Shown piece after piece: positions 1-10,594 of a stretch of DNA of 64,000 nucleotides. The translations under genes were made by a program, and so were the position numbers. Positions within the stretch are counted from its first letter, which is position 1; each line of letters starts with the position of its first letter. The stretch is from positions 3,105,001 to 3,169,000 of the forward strand of contig NC_092677.1 of the NCBI RefSeq assembly GCF_964355755.1, written 5' to 3'. The stretch is from Antedon mediterranea (taxonomy: Eukaryota > Echinodermata > Crinoidea > Comatulida > Antedonidae). The notes beneath the pieces are model-generated. The model worked only from the letters and a program-made list of their open reading frames with translations. It searched no databases and was not told the origin of the DNA.

Positions 1-361
1 CTTACTAGTTAGGCCTAACTAAACTCCCAAAAGAATTAATAAATACTCCTAGCTAGGCCTAGCCTACCTCTAATTAAACCTAGCTAAAAAAATTTGTTTA
101 ACACAAAAATAAAATTATGAAATCTTCATCTATTTTATATATTATAGGCCTTTTAGATAGGCCTAGAATTGTATTTCAAATTTTAATTTTTAAACTGTAA
201 CTATTTACCTTTTTCAGATACACTTTTCCAGTTAAAGGTAAAATAAATACTGTATTATGATTTTAATTCATTTAATTATATACTACATTTTTACTGAATG
301 TTATGCTTCCAGTTTCTTTAGAATGATCTTAATTTGTTTTAATTCTTTTTCCTCAAACTAG
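1..361 (+). other. CHMP1A: Intron of CHMP1A, partial
   Basis: This is the right end of the intron before the first visible CHMP1A exon. It ends in a usable acceptor (CTCAAACTAG). It is AT-rich and holds several TAGGCCTA/CTAGCTAGGCC clusters in its first 170 bases, but no other feature was seen. Confidence 0.75.
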
Positions 362-439
362 TTTGCTACCAAGCAGTTGGAAAGACTGGCAAAAAAGTCA
401 GAAAAAGAACAAAAAACGCAACAAGCAAAGGTCAAAAAG
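362..439 (+). CDS. CHMP1A: CHMP1A coding exon (first in window)
   Basis: Encodes 26 residues beginning [12 protein letters not shown], part of the basic membrane-binding helix 1. Donor is AAG|gtcagt; phase 0 at both ends. Confidence 0.92.
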
Positions 440-3101
440 GTCAGTATCATGTGGTATTATTTTCTGTACATGTGATCTATGCTTCCTATAACTGTTTACT
501 TAATGCTTAAGTTTCATTTTTACATTTATTTTAGGCCATACAGCAGAAGAATATCGAAGGAGCAAAAATCTATGCAGAAAATGCGATAAGAAAGAAGAAT
601 GAAGGGCTGAACTACTTGCGTATGGCATCAAGGGTGGACGCTGTGTCATCGAGGGTGAAATCAGCTATGGCGATGAAAGAGGTAAAAACCATAATATCTT
701 GTAAGAATTAGTTGTTACAAAACAGGTCATTACAGGTCACATAATCAGCCAATCAGTGCATCTGATTCAATGGTGAATAATAATATAGTACATTTTTAAT
801 CATTGTGTTTTTTTTTTTTTCTCAGGTTACAAAGAATATGGGGAGTGTAGTAAAAGGACTTGACAAGGCAATGGCATCAATGAATCTAGAGAAGGTAAAC
901 TTACTTTTTATTTGTTACTTCTTACTTTCTTTTGATGTGCCCATGTATGGACATGATGATGTCATATCACTACCATATTTGGGCACATTACACTTTTTTT
1001 TGTCAAACTAGTTTGGTATTGTAGAGCTTAAGATAGATAACTCTTTAATGACAGATGCTAATATAAATTACTGTAACTCTATTATATTTATTTCAGGTTT
1101 CTCAAATCATGGAGAAATTTGAAGGGCAGTTTGAAGACCTTGACGTCCACACACAGGTTAGTAATGGAAAACACCATAGTGGTATGATAGCATGGTGCTT
1201 AACATGCATGCTTACTATTTCCAGGATCCTAGGTTCTATCCCTGGCTCTACTGAATTCACCAATCACACTTGACTGAGATATTTCACTTAAATACCAACT
1301 ATTTGACTTAAGTTTAACTATTTGTTATCATGTTTTTTAACCTTGGAATACAAGTTTCAATGTATTTGTATTTATTTAAATAAATTTGAAATTGAACTGA
1401 AGTCAATATTTAAGGTTTTCACTTAAAAGCCAGTGGCCGTATTCACCAATCACACTTAAGTGAGATATTTCCCTTAAATCCTAAGGATTTCCCTTAAATC
1501 AAGAAAATATTAAGGGTTTCACTTAAGTGGTATTCACAAAGGGTTTAAGGTTAAGGGAAACCCTTAACTTGGTCTATTTTCCCCTTAACTTTTAAGGGAC
1601 CTCAGATGTCCCTTAAAAGTTTCCTTAACTATTCAGTACCTTGGTTGTGCTGACGATTCTGTATGTGCGAGTACTATGCCTACTTGTAGATGGCCCCAGT
1701 CTAGGCTAGGTAGAGATGCTAGGCCCCCTGTTGGTCTGCCCAGTAACCAGCCTAGGATGCATATGCCTCAATACAGACAGGTTTAGGCCTACACAGAATG
1801 TTGGTGTGTTAGTAGCATCTAGGCTAGACCTATTTTTCTTGATCCTCATACAAATTAGTCTAGGTTTAATATTCATTTACTTGTTTTTGTTTTGACTGCC
1901 ATCGTCCATACACTTTTCTCTTCATCCTCCCCGTCCCCCCAACCCCTTACTCTTTTTTTAAATATGTAAATTAGTTTTAGAGAGGAAAGTGATTGGACCA
2001 TAGGGGAATTAAATCCTCTGTGATTGGACAATGGGACAACTCATGAATATTTATTATTATTTTTACCCTTAAGTTTGACCCTTACATTAAGTGTTTTCCT
2101 TAGGTAAGTGAATCCCTTAACTCATTTGTGAATACCCCTTAAGTGTTTCCCTTTGTTAAGGGAATTCTTACATTTTAAGGGTAAGTATTTCCCTTAGCCT
2201 AAGTGAGATTGGTGAATACGGCAAACAATTTCTATTGATCATACATTCCAATAATTTTCGATCTATAGTTTCCCCTATGTTTCATAATTTTTGGGATTTT
2301 ATTTGTGTTACAGGAGCTTTTTGAAAATTAGCACTTTCATATCACTATCAGTGGGGGGATAGTTCAAATTACACAGTAAAATCTCTATTCTTTTGTACAC
2401 AAATTTTGAAAATAGAGAGGCATTTTAAAAAACTATGAAAAATAAACGGTGTGGTAAAAAATGTTATCAGATGACTAAATATAGGTAATATAACTTGAAT
2501 TTTACATTTCTGGTAGTTTTATTCAACTTCAGAATTTTATTTTCATGCTATAGCAAAAATTATCCACCGTATATCCACAATCTTTTTTCACCTTCTAGGG
2601 AGTCACCAGACATGTTATTACATTATGTTAACTACCTAACTACTGAAAAAAAGTCTTCCTGTTTTTTTTGGCAGAATTTTGCCAAATTTTGTATTTGGCC
2701 ATATTGGGGGAAATTCATGGTTTTTCATCTTGATTTCTGTTACAAATATTTGATTTATGTACAATTAACCAGATATTATATTTAAAATTCATGCCTGTAC
2801 CTGAGCTTTAAGTGGTATTTAAGCTGTATATTTCTCTTTCAATAATTGACATTTAATGCTCATTAAAATAATATTTTTAACGTTTTAGGTTTTGGAAGGA
2901 TCTCTTGGTAATTCAACCACATTAAGCACCCCACAAGATCAAGTAGATCAACTCATACAGCAAGTTGCAGAAGAGAATGGACTGGACATGATCAGTGACC
3001 TAGCTTCAGCGCCAGAGGTCAATGATACAATAGCAAGTTCATCAAGAACAACGCAGCAAGATGACGTTCTTTCAAAACGATTGGCGGCTCTCAGGGAATG
3101 A
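362..3101 (+). CDS. CHMP1A: CHMP1A, charged multivesicular body protein 1a (5' end outside window)
   Basis: ESCRT-III subunit that works on endosomal, midbody and nuclear membranes and recruits the AAA ATPase VPS4. Five exons are visible (362-439, 535-681, 826-894, 1097-1156, 2889-3101), all joined in phase 0 with GT-AG introns, giving 188 residues. The human protein is 196 residues, so about 9 N-terminal residues lie in an upstream exon. Family landmarks are [21 protein letters not shown], the [10 protein letters not shown] segment and the C-terminal MIT-interacting motif [10 protein letters not shown] that binds VPS4. The motifs fit CHMP1A better than CHMP1B ([18 protein letters not shown]). 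The region between the alpha-helical core and the MIM is variable, as expected. Stop is TGA at 3099-3101. Confidence 0.95.
535..681 (+). CDS. CHMP1A: CHMP1A coding exon
   Basis: Encodes 49 residues, including [11 protein letters not shown] and [10 protein letters not shown], the most conserved CHMP1 block. Acceptor is ttttag, donor GAG|gtaaaa; phase 0. Confidence 0.95.
826..894 (+). CDS. CHMP1A: CHMP1A coding exon
   Basis: Encodes 23 residues ([16 protein letters not shown]...). The acceptor follows a long T tract ending ctcag; donor is AAG|gtaaac. A family A MITE fragment begins about 40 bases after the donor. Confidence 0.95.
932..1031. mobile_element. Family A MITE, truncated copy
   Basis: Has the family core (gatgtgccc, atggacatgatgatgtcatat, accatatttgggcac) and the right end (tgtcaaactagtttg ... 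agagctta). The left end is missing. It fills half of the 202-base intron between CHMP1A exons. Confidence 0.75.
1097..1156 (+). CDS. CHMP1A: CHMP1A coding exon
   Basis: Encodes 20 residues ([20 protein letters not shown]), matching the CHMP1A linker before the C-terminal half. Acceptor tttcag, donor CAG|gttagt; phase 0. Confidence 0.93.
1436..2222. mobile_element. Inverted-repeat DNA element, 787 bp
   Basis: The ends are GCCGTATTCACCAATC and its complement GATTGGTGAATACGGC. Subterminal TTAAGGGAAA-like motifs recur on both sides. A further fragment of the same end lies at about 1250-1300. No coding capacity was seen and no target duplication could be assigned. It sits in the last CHMP1A intron (1157-2888); the rest of that intron shows nothing else. 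Confidence 0.75.
2889..3101 (+). CDS. CHMP1A: CHMP1A last coding exon
   Basis: Encodes the C-terminal 70 residues and the stop codon. Acceptor is cgttttag. Contains [18 protein letters not shown] and the MIM1 helix [10 protein letters not shown]. Confidence 0.96.
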   Translation, partial: VLEGSLGNSTTLSTPQDQVDQLIQQVAEENGLDMISDLASAPEVNDTIASSSRTTQQDDVLSKRLAALRE

Positions 3102-3145
3102 AAGATGAGGAGGAGGAGGAGGAGGAGGAGAAGGAATATAGATAC

Positions 3146-3394
3146 GTTTTACCCATAGATACATATTTTGATTTGAAAATGTTTACACTCAGACTGTAAA
3201 CAGTTTATTGACAACAGGGCTGGCATTGTCAGTCTTTTTGCTTAAGTTAAGATAGTGCTTAAGTGAAAAATTAAATATGTTTTACCCATAGATACATATT
3301 TTGATTTGAAAATGTTTACACTGTAAACAGTATATTGACAACATGACTGGCATTGTCAGTCTTTTTGCTTAAGTTAATATAGTGCTTAAGTGAA
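3146..3394 (+). repeat. Tandem duplication of about 120 bp in the CHMP1A 3' UTR
   Basis: The block beginning gttttacccatagatacat and ending gtgcttaagtgaa occurs twice, at about 3146-3270 and 3279-3394. The copies differ by small indels and substitutions. Confidence 0.85.
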
Positions 3395-3554
3395 CAACTT
3401 CAGATGTGTTTATCAAACCAGTTCTTTTCATCATAAGAAAAAATATGTACAGTAAAACATTTTTGATTAGGTTATTTTGAAAATGTACTGCCATTGACTG
3501 TAACAAAGTTGAGATGATCAATTGTTCACATTTGAAAAATCACTTCAACTCAGA

Positions 3555-3630
3555 TATGAGGTGCCAAGTGTAAAATTATATGTAAGTAACTACAGTAGAT
3601 AAATAATACATTTGCACTTGGCACCTCATA
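3555..3630. repeat. Hairpin with perfect 16-bp arms
   Basis: TATGAGGTGCCAAGTG at 3555-3570 is exactly complementary to 3615-3630, separated by 44 bases. It may be a tiny MITE or a folded 3' UTR element; the sequence alone does not decide. Confidence 0.8.
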
Positions 3631-4222
3631 CGCAGACACTGCATGAAACTAGCATACTACTGTAGCAGAAGTTCTGTTATTTCTACTAAAACTGAAAACC
3701 AGATTTAAACAAATTTCTTTAGTGACATCTTTGTCAAGTGCAGTGTTCACATGTAGCTATTGGTATAGGTCTTTCACAGAACATTTAAGTATTTCTAAGT
3801 TTTGCACATGTGAAAATAATTTTATTTGTATTATTTTAACAAATTGAAAAAATCATCATAACTCATAATTTAATCATGTATGTGCACACGGCGGGAAAAA
3901 ATTTGATTGAGTTTACCACAGCACAATACCATAATTTATTCACACACTCATTTACATAATCCAGGTATACCATAATCCCCTCATGTGGCCAACATGTTTA
4001 CATGTGGTGATGACAGATATGCGTAGGATATCTGATGTTTGATTTTTAACATGCAATTGAAGATTTATAATGTGCTTTTTTTCTTTAACATATAAATACC
4101 TTTCCTTGTTTTGTATTATTTAATGGCTTTTGTAGAATTTGTACATTTATTATACAATCTAAAATTTACAATTATTATGTAAAATTCTTAAATAGCTTTT
4201 TTTTTCTAATATACAAACTGTA

Positions 4223-4246
4223 AATAAAGATGGATTATCGAATAAA
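4223..4246 (+). terminator. Polyadenylation signals, CHMP1A
   Basis: AATAAA occurs at 4223-4228 and 4241-4246, about 1.1 kb after the stop codon. These are the first closely paired hexamers in the region. Confidence 0.55.
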
Positions 4247-4397
4247 CTGATTTTATAAGAAATAAGTAGAAGACAGCAGACTGTTGATCTGCGCGTGAGT
4301 TGTAATTTAAATTGTTATTTAAAGGGACAGTCAAAGAGAATATCACATTTCAAAATATATAGTTAAAGGTGCTGTATGCGAAAACAATTCTTTGTTT

Positions 4398-4549
4398 AAG
4401 CTCTGTCTACACTATCAAACTTTATGTGAAAAAAATGTGATGTGCCCATATGGACACAATGACATCATATCACTACTATACTTGGACATATCACTACAAT
4501 ATTTTGGCATATCAAACTGTCAAACTAGTTTGACAGTGTAGACAGCTTT
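4398..4549. mobile_element. Family A MITE, complete copy
   Basis: Starts AAGCTCTGTCTACACTATCA and ends in the complementary tgacagtgtagacagctt. The centre holds gatgtgcccatatgg and repeated atatcactac-type units. It lies between the convergent CHMP1A and TSSK genes. Confidence 0.85.
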
Positions 4550-4692
4550 ACTGTCCTCTGCGAAATCGATTTTCGTCATTTATATTTTTAAACAAAAAAT
4601 TGTGAAATTGGCTGTGAGAAGAATGCATCATAAACAGTAAGAAATAAGATTTAATTTAACGGAAAAAGAAAAACAGCGAAGCGATCGGGTTT

Positions 4693-4762
4693 GATACATT
4701 GGTTTTGTGGTATAGCGCCTACTTTCGAATAGGAGACTCCGGGTTCGAATCTCGGTCGGTCA
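4693..4762 (+). repeat. tRNA-like fragment (degenerate, SINE-related)
   Basis: GTGGTATAGCGCCTACTTTC resembles a D arm and anticodon arm, and CCGGGTTCGAATCTCGG forms a T arm with box B GGTTCGAATC. The possible anticodon loop CTTTCGA would be Glu-like. No complementary 5' acceptor strand is present, so it is not an intact tRNA gene. Confidence 0.4.
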
Positions 4763-5095
4763 TGTTGCAACTTGAACATGTCTTTTGTCAACCCACACAT
4801 ATTCAAATTCAAATTTTTACGGAAAATTTTAATTAATTTCACATCGCTTTCAATTTTGTTTTAAATCTTTCTTTCGCTTTCTTCTGTGAATTACAAATGA
4901 AAGTGCCTTAAGCACCTGTGTTGATGATACGTGCACGTCTGCGCGTTATAACTATTATTCTAAATGAGAATAATTATATCTATTTTTGAATAATTTGTGT
5001 TTTCTGTTGTACTGCGTCTTTAAGGGATTTTAATAAATTTACGTGATATGAAAGGGAAAAAACGACAAGAAACCAAATAGGATTACCAGACTATT

Positions 5096-5101
5096 TTTAT
5101 T
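5096..5101 (-). terminator. Polyadenylation signal, TSSK
   Basis: On the minus strand this reads AATAAA, 66 bases beyond the TSSK stop codon, a normal position for a short 3' UTR. Confidence 0.55.
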
Positions 5102-5166
5102 TCTATTGCGTCACAAACGAGCTGATTCGAATATTAAAGGAGGCATGCGGATTAAAAGGATTAACT

Positions 5167-5739
5167 TTATACTGTTATTTTGTTATCCGCCGCCGCCGCT
5201 GAACTTTCTGCCGCCGTCGTAGATGCTTGTTGCTTGTTACCAGCCGCAACTCGTCGTATTTTTTGCCGCGCCGGATCCACTCTGTTATACCATTGTTCAT
5301 CGTAAATGTTTCGAATATGAAGTCGTCTTTTTGGGCTGATCAACAACTTGCAGATGATATCTTTAAAATCCTGAGCTACGCTTTTATTTGATGGGAACGA
5401 AGGCGGTCTTTGCACTTGAGATAAAAGAGTTTTATGATTTGTATCATCGTAGGGTAAACGTCCAAACATCATGGTGAAAAGTATCACCCCCATACTCCAA
5501 ACGTCCCCCAGCATCGGGTCATACGGAATTCCGCGTAATATTTCCGGCGGTGCGTACGCATAGCTACCGCAGTACGTCTCGCTCAAGATAACTTGTCCGT
5601 TTTCCTTCGGTTTCATGTTTCCTCGCGCAAATCCAAAATCGGATATTTTCAAAACATTGTTTTTGCTCAAAAGTAAATTTTCACATTTTAAATCACGGTG
5701 TACAATTCCGTGCTGGTGACAATATTCCATTCCGTCCAC
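5167..5739 (-). CDS. TSSK exon 2
   Basis: Acceptor ttaccacag precedes GTG GAC GGA ATG, so the first residue is a spliced-in valine, not a start. Encodes residues 136-325, with HRDLKCEN, DFG, APPE and the C-lobe. Stop is at 5169-5167. Confidence 0.93.
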   Translation of the reverse strand: MDGMEYCHQHGIVHRDLKCENLLLSKNNVLKISDFGFARGNMKPKENGQVILSETYCGSYAYAPPEILRGIPYDPMLGDVWSMGVILFTMMFGRLPYDDTNHKTLLSQVQRPPSFPSNKSVAQDFKDIICKLLISPKRRLHIRNIYDEQWYNRVDPARQKIRRVAAGNKQQASTTAAESSAAAADNKITV

Positions 5740-6555
5740 CTGTGGTAATAAAAATATTATATTGATAAAATTGCATTAAAAAAAACAGAGTAGGCCTACA
5801 GAGTAAAAATTCAAATAAAGAGACAAAACTCAATTTAAATATCGAGTATTATTTTTATGAACGAAACACATGCCATTTAAAGGTCTTTATTGTCGTTGCA
5901 GTAAATGTTTAAGTTAGGCCTACAGGCGAATTTCTACATAGAAGTAGTCGGTCCGTCGGTTTAGTGGACGGACACTCACAACTAGGATTGATAAGGATTA
6001 GTAATAATAATTGTGTAGACAATGTGACGCAAGGCACGATTATCCGATTGATTCTCTCTCAACGACGGTCCTAAGCTTGCGGACAGTGATGGACATTCAC
6101 CGTTATCCGAATGTCTCAATGGCGGTAACGTATTTCGGACAGTTGTGGACATTCACCGTTTTTTTAATCCATAAGGCAATTCTATCGACGATTAGTCTTG
6201 TGACAGCGCGATCACCGGTATCCGATTTTATTCCTCTCACACGCTAATCACTCGAGACCATCAGAAATAATTTACATATTCTTAGTAGTACAACGAACTT
6301 ATGCATAGTGCGATGTATTAATGGGGCTACAGTTTAATGAAAATCAGGATCGGAATCCTGTAATCACGATAAAAAAAGGCATCCCATTCATTAATTGACA
6401 AACTTAGAATCTAATTGTGACATTAATATTTAGAAGAAAATTTATTATTTATTGTAGAGAGGAGGACGAGATGTGTGATTAATGGTACAGGTAATAATTA
6501 TGGAAAATAATAAAAATAATCCATATCCGGATTATTGCAATCGGATACTTAATAA

Positions 6556-6589
<34 letters not shown>

Positions 6590-7485
6590 GATTTTTATAG
6601 CGCACATACCACTCCAGAGTGCTCAAGGCGCATTTAAAAATAAAAAAGAAATAAATACAGTATTAATGAATACAGTAATGGTCCCATAATCAATGGTATA
6701 ATGGGGTGTAACCATAGTAATAATAGTGATGGGGATTTATGATTTGTTTATCCTTATGAGTTGAGTAAAGAAAATAGATGTCTTTGAAATGATCATATGA
6801 TTTATTTAATTCAAACAAACTGGCCACAAGGGGACAAAAACCGAACACAAAAGGACGATGTTGATGTTGTTATAGGCATAAACATTATTTATTCACGAGA
6901 CTGATGTACAGTACAACTCGTTCAATCAACATTGATTGTTTTTACACAAGTTCGTGATATTACAAAAATCCAACACCATTATAAATACGAAAAAAAAAGA
7001 TTTAGAAAATGAAAAGAAAAATTACAGCAGAATCCCTTCCATTTGACACCCCTATTTATGTCATGATGTTGATGACTTACCAAATGATGGAACCAGATGC
7101 CAGTCTGTGCTTCGGGTATAGCCCCATGCCCTTTGATATAATCCAACAGATCTCCACTTTCCGCCAGTTCCATTATCAGGTACACTCTACTAGTTGTCTC
7201 AATAGATTGCAAAAAACAAACTAAATTTGGATGTTTAAGCAGCTTAACAACCTGTACCTCCCGAGGTAAAAATTTGGTGAGATAATCGTCGGGAGCTTTT
7301 CTTTTTGAGACTATTTTAATTGCTACTTTGCAGTTGTGCTTCGCCGAGTTGGCTGACTTGACAGTGGCGTACGATCCGTGTCCGATTGTCTCTATCGATG
7401 AAAACCCGTGAATTTCCAGAACGCTCTGGCCTTTATCCTTCGGGGTCGGTTTATGTAGCGACGAACCGACAGCTAAGTTTGACAT
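5167..7485 (-). CDS. Testis-specific serine/threonine kinase (TSSK family)
   Basis: Protein kinase of the CAMK-related TSSK family, which in animals acts in spermatids and sperm. Two exons (7485-7081 and 5739-5167) join in phase 0 to give 325 residues, within the 268-367 range of human TSSKs. Residue landmarks: glycine loop GHGSYATV at 35-42, catalytic lysine in VAIK (K57), alpha-C glutamate E76, HRDLKCEN (D151), DFG (D169), activation threonine in ETYCGS (T190), then GIPYDPMLGDVWSMGVILF and YDDTNHKTLL, typical TSSK signatures. The APE motif reads APPE. The C-terminal tail is basic, then Ala/Ser-rich. Start is the first ATG of the open exon. Which vertebrate TSSK it matches cannot be decided by eye, so no symbol is given. 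Confidence 0.93.
5740..7080 (-). other. TSSK intron
   Basis: A 1341-base GT-AG intron. It contains a repeated atggacattcaccgttatccga-like phrase (about 6090-6160), the AAT microsatellite and the adjoining dispersed repeat. Nothing else was seen. Confidence 0.85.
6551..6650 (+). repeat. (AAT)n microsatellite with adjoining dispersed repeat
   Basis: About 13 AAT/ATA units at 6551-6589 are followed by tttttatagcgcacatacc and actccagagtgctcaagg. The second part has the look of a dispersed repeat tail seen in marine invertebrate genomes. Only this copy was recognised here. Confidence 0.55.
7081..7485 (-). CDS. TSSK exon 1
   Basis: Encodes residues 1-135: a short N-terminal extension, then the kinase N-lobe. 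Ends TTCCATCATTTG|gtaagtca, phase 0. The ATG at 7485-7483 is the first in frame. Confidence 0.92.
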
Positions 7486-8494
7486 TATTTGTTGTACTTT
7501 TCGCTATACATCTAGTTTTACTTTTCATATGTTGTTTTTACATCGTCAAAATTGAGTAGCTAAAAATTAAGGATGGTAAAACAGTGTTCGCACTTAGCCG
7601 GCCAACTTCTTTACAACTCAAACAACAGCACCAGTTACCATAGGGAGCAAAACACGCGCGCATTTTAGACGGTGACGACGCGCGTCGAAATTTCTGCGCA
7701 GATCGATTAAAAATGTACACAGCGAGTGTCTTCAACATTCCGCGATATATCCCGCCCGGTCGAGTACGTACGTCGTCGCGTCGAGATGTTAAAAAAGCGA
7801 ATCGGCTTAATTACAATAGATTATACTGATTTCTATGAATTGGGAGCATATAATATTTTAAGGAATTACTCGATGAAACTGATGAAAGATCATCGATGTA
7901 TATTGCCGATGACACGTTTATGCTCTTTAGGGGTAAGTTTATAGTCGGTTTTTTACCGTATGGGTTTTGTGTGGTCGACTGCTTAATACAGAACCCAGGG
8001 CTCACCACCTCTGGTTTGTTTAAACACACACCTATGTCCACCACACATACTATGAATTAATACCCCTCTTTTAAAAAAATATTTAGGTCAGTCTTAAAAA
8101 CTATATTCCGCTTTCGTGAATATACAGTATTTAAGTAGATTTTGAGAATACGGCTCTAAACAAACCACACATTGGAACCGACGAAATTGTTACGTCACAT
8201 TTAATATTCTCTTAAAAACCTAGATAAACATAAGCTACAAAATTAATTTAAATTCTTGGGAAAATAATACAAACGCACACACATATACAATATGGATGTT
8301 CGTCCGACAACGACACGTTTGACGGTCTTGTCTGACGAGTATCCATAGCGAAAAAAAACCCAGAATTTCTGAAGAATAAACTGTAAAAGGTATGGGATGT
8401 TTTTATATACCCTGAAGTGCCTAGATTGCTATATACACGGCGATCGTTAAAGTTACAGTACTTTAAACATTACAAATGTCAGTCAATAAATTTA

Positions 8495-9026
8495 CAGTAG
8501 AACCTCCATTTTACGTACGGTACGGGACCGAAAGGCGTACGTAAAACAAAGGATTCGTAAAATCAAGGTTGACCTTAAATTGACCCCAAATACGTAGCGA
8601 CCGTAGCTATAATAAAGGCTACCCTGTTTGTCTACTTTACTGAACAGCATGCAGGTTGTCACTAGCTAGGCCTTGCCTAGACTATTCAGGCCAGGCTAGC
8701 AGGCCTAGCAAGATGTGAGGCCTAAGAAAAGTACAGTACTGTACAGTATACAGGCTGTGAGATGTTTAAATAAAGTGTAAAATATCAATGTTCTTTTATT
8801 TTCTATCAATAAAAACAGTCGCTGCTTAAATGCACGTGCGTAGCTTGTCTCAAACACACAGCAGAATTCCTCTCACACACGTACACACATACAGCCACAG
8901 CTTTGTTGTGCTTTGTTGTTAAATTGCGCCCTCAATGTAAGAAAATGATGACGTCATCGGTTATTTTAAGCGTACGTAAAATCAAGGGAACGTAAAATCA
9001 GGGTACGTAAAACACAGGTTCTACTG
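8495..9026. mobile_element. TA-flanked inverted-repeat element, 532 bp
   Basis: Ends CAGTAGAACCT and AGGTTCTACTG are complementary, followed inside by TTTTACGTAC on each side. TA flanks both ends (8493-8494, 9027-9028), as in Tc1/mariner or pogo-type non-autonomous elements. Inside, cgtaaaatcaagg-type motifs recur. No transposase is visible. Confidence 0.75.
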
Positions 9027-9310
9027 TATATATAAATATGAAAGGAAAATAAATATGTGATGGCTCATCATGGAGTGATAATACACACACAAATACTGCA
9101 CATGACATGACCTCAAGGCTATTGTGAAGCGCACATTATTACGTGCGTGATAAGCGCGCGCATACGACGCATTTTCAAACAGCTCACGTAGGCCTACTCG
9201 TTAAACTATTGCACACTACATGAATAAACACCAGTTTGTTCCTTAAGTTATCTACGTTTTTGCGTAAACTGTACAATACTTAACTATTACAACGGACATG
9301 CAACTTCAGA

Positions 9311-9455
9311 CAGCGGCGTACGTCGAGGCCCGACAAACGTGACTCGTCGGTGCTGTCCGAGTCGAATCCCGACGAGACGAGTCGTCTTGAGATAGCGTCC
9401 CTGCGTCGGGATGTTTAACTTTCTCCCGACGACGTTTCTTCGGGCTGTCTGAATT
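9311..9455. mobile_element. Family C inverted-repeat element
   Basis: Begins gcgtacgtcgaggcccgaca and ends in cccgacgacgtttcttcggg. It matches the element at 48477-48633 in opposite orientation, including gagatagcgtc and tttctcccaacga-like parts. Edges are approximate. Confidence 0.65.
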
Positions 9456-10121
9456 GGCTATGACGCGTATTGCGTCATCACCATGGTAAATTACGGAAAA
9501 GAGTTACTACGCATGTGTGATTAAGTACCTAACGCACTTAACTTAAAAGTGCACATAACAAGCCTGTACACTCAATGGTACCAACCCTATTATTAGGCCT
9601 ACAAATTTAAAACCACTGTGATTCAATACAGCTGGTTAGGCAGTCTGACTTTTCTTTATGAGAACGATTAAGGCCAAAGTTATTATAAAGTTCATATAAA
9701 ATATTTATCAAAAAGAGAGAGTATGGCGAAAAGGATATGGTTGCATGGCAGGGGGAGGGTGTCAATTTGATAGAGTATGTGGGAAGTTCATTAATTGGAA
9801 CACCACCTAGATTCATTCTCTTAGAAATCTCACTACCAACTTGGCTTTATTTTATCAAAGTGGGTTAGAACTACAAAATACTACCTACTTAAGTATGAAA
9901 TATAATAATTAAATTATAAATCAATATTTCTAAAAGTATATTTGAAGAATCTAAGAATTAATAAATGAAATATTACATCAAAATGTTATTTCAATGTATG
10001 AACATCATTACTAAAAAAATAAAACCTTGAAAAAAAAAACCCAAAAAATTATACTCATCCAAAAATAAAAAAATAACAGTCTCATTAATGTGAATAACAT
10101 CCTGGTACACAGGAATATTAT

Positions 10122-10218
10122 GGCCGGTATTCATGAAAGGGGACTATCTTTTAAAGTCCTGGACTAAATCCAGAGACAGTCTAGGACTAAAGTTAGTCCC
10201 CTTTCATGAATACGGGCC
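10122..10218. mobile_element. Short palindromic MITE, 97 bp
   Basis: GGCC(G)GTATTCATGAAAGG at the left is complementary to CCTTTCATGAATACGGGCC at the right. The inside repeats ggactaaa/tttagtcc, so the whole element can fold. Confidence 0.75.
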
Positions 10219-10562
10219 TATGTTCTTAACAATCAATTAGCCATTGTACACACTCAATGTCCTGTTATTTTTACAATATATTACAGTAGATAAAGTACAT
10301 TATCCAGTATGTTAGCAATTCCACTGCAAACAAATACAAATATATAAACCAATAGCTATAGCTCAGATCCAATTTCATTTTTAAATCTATGGATCAAATT
10401 TTGCAAATGGAAAATTTAATTTAAAAAATTTAATTTTAAAATCAGATCTGTTTCGGTTTAACATGATAGATGCCACAAAATGCGATGTTTAAAAAAATGT
10501 ACTGGATATGATCAAATACAGTATCAAGCGCCCACCCCCCGTGCCAATGTTTAATTAAGTGT

Positions 10563-10594
10563 GGAGGTATAAAATATTATTATTTTATACCTCC
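10563..10594. repeat. Small palindrome, GGAGGTATAAAATA arms
   Basis: GGAGGTATAAAATA at 10563-10576 is complementary to 10581-10594. The same arm core occurs at 19678-19711. Confidence 0.75.

Larger units (their letters stand above)
3102..4265 (+). other. CHMP1A: CHMP1A 3' UTR and polyadenylation region
   Basis: Runs from the stop codon to just past two AATAAA hexamers at 4223-4228 and 4241-4246. A short (GAG)n tract follows the stop at 3108-3132. It carries a tandem duplication (3146-3394) and a hairpin (3555-3630). The extent is inferred from the hexamers; no transcript evidence is available. Confidence 0.6.

Noticed and set aside
4693-4762. Possible tRNA-Glu gene.
   Set aside because: T arm and anticodon arm are plausible, but the 5' acceptor strand does not pair; kept as a tRNA-like fragment.
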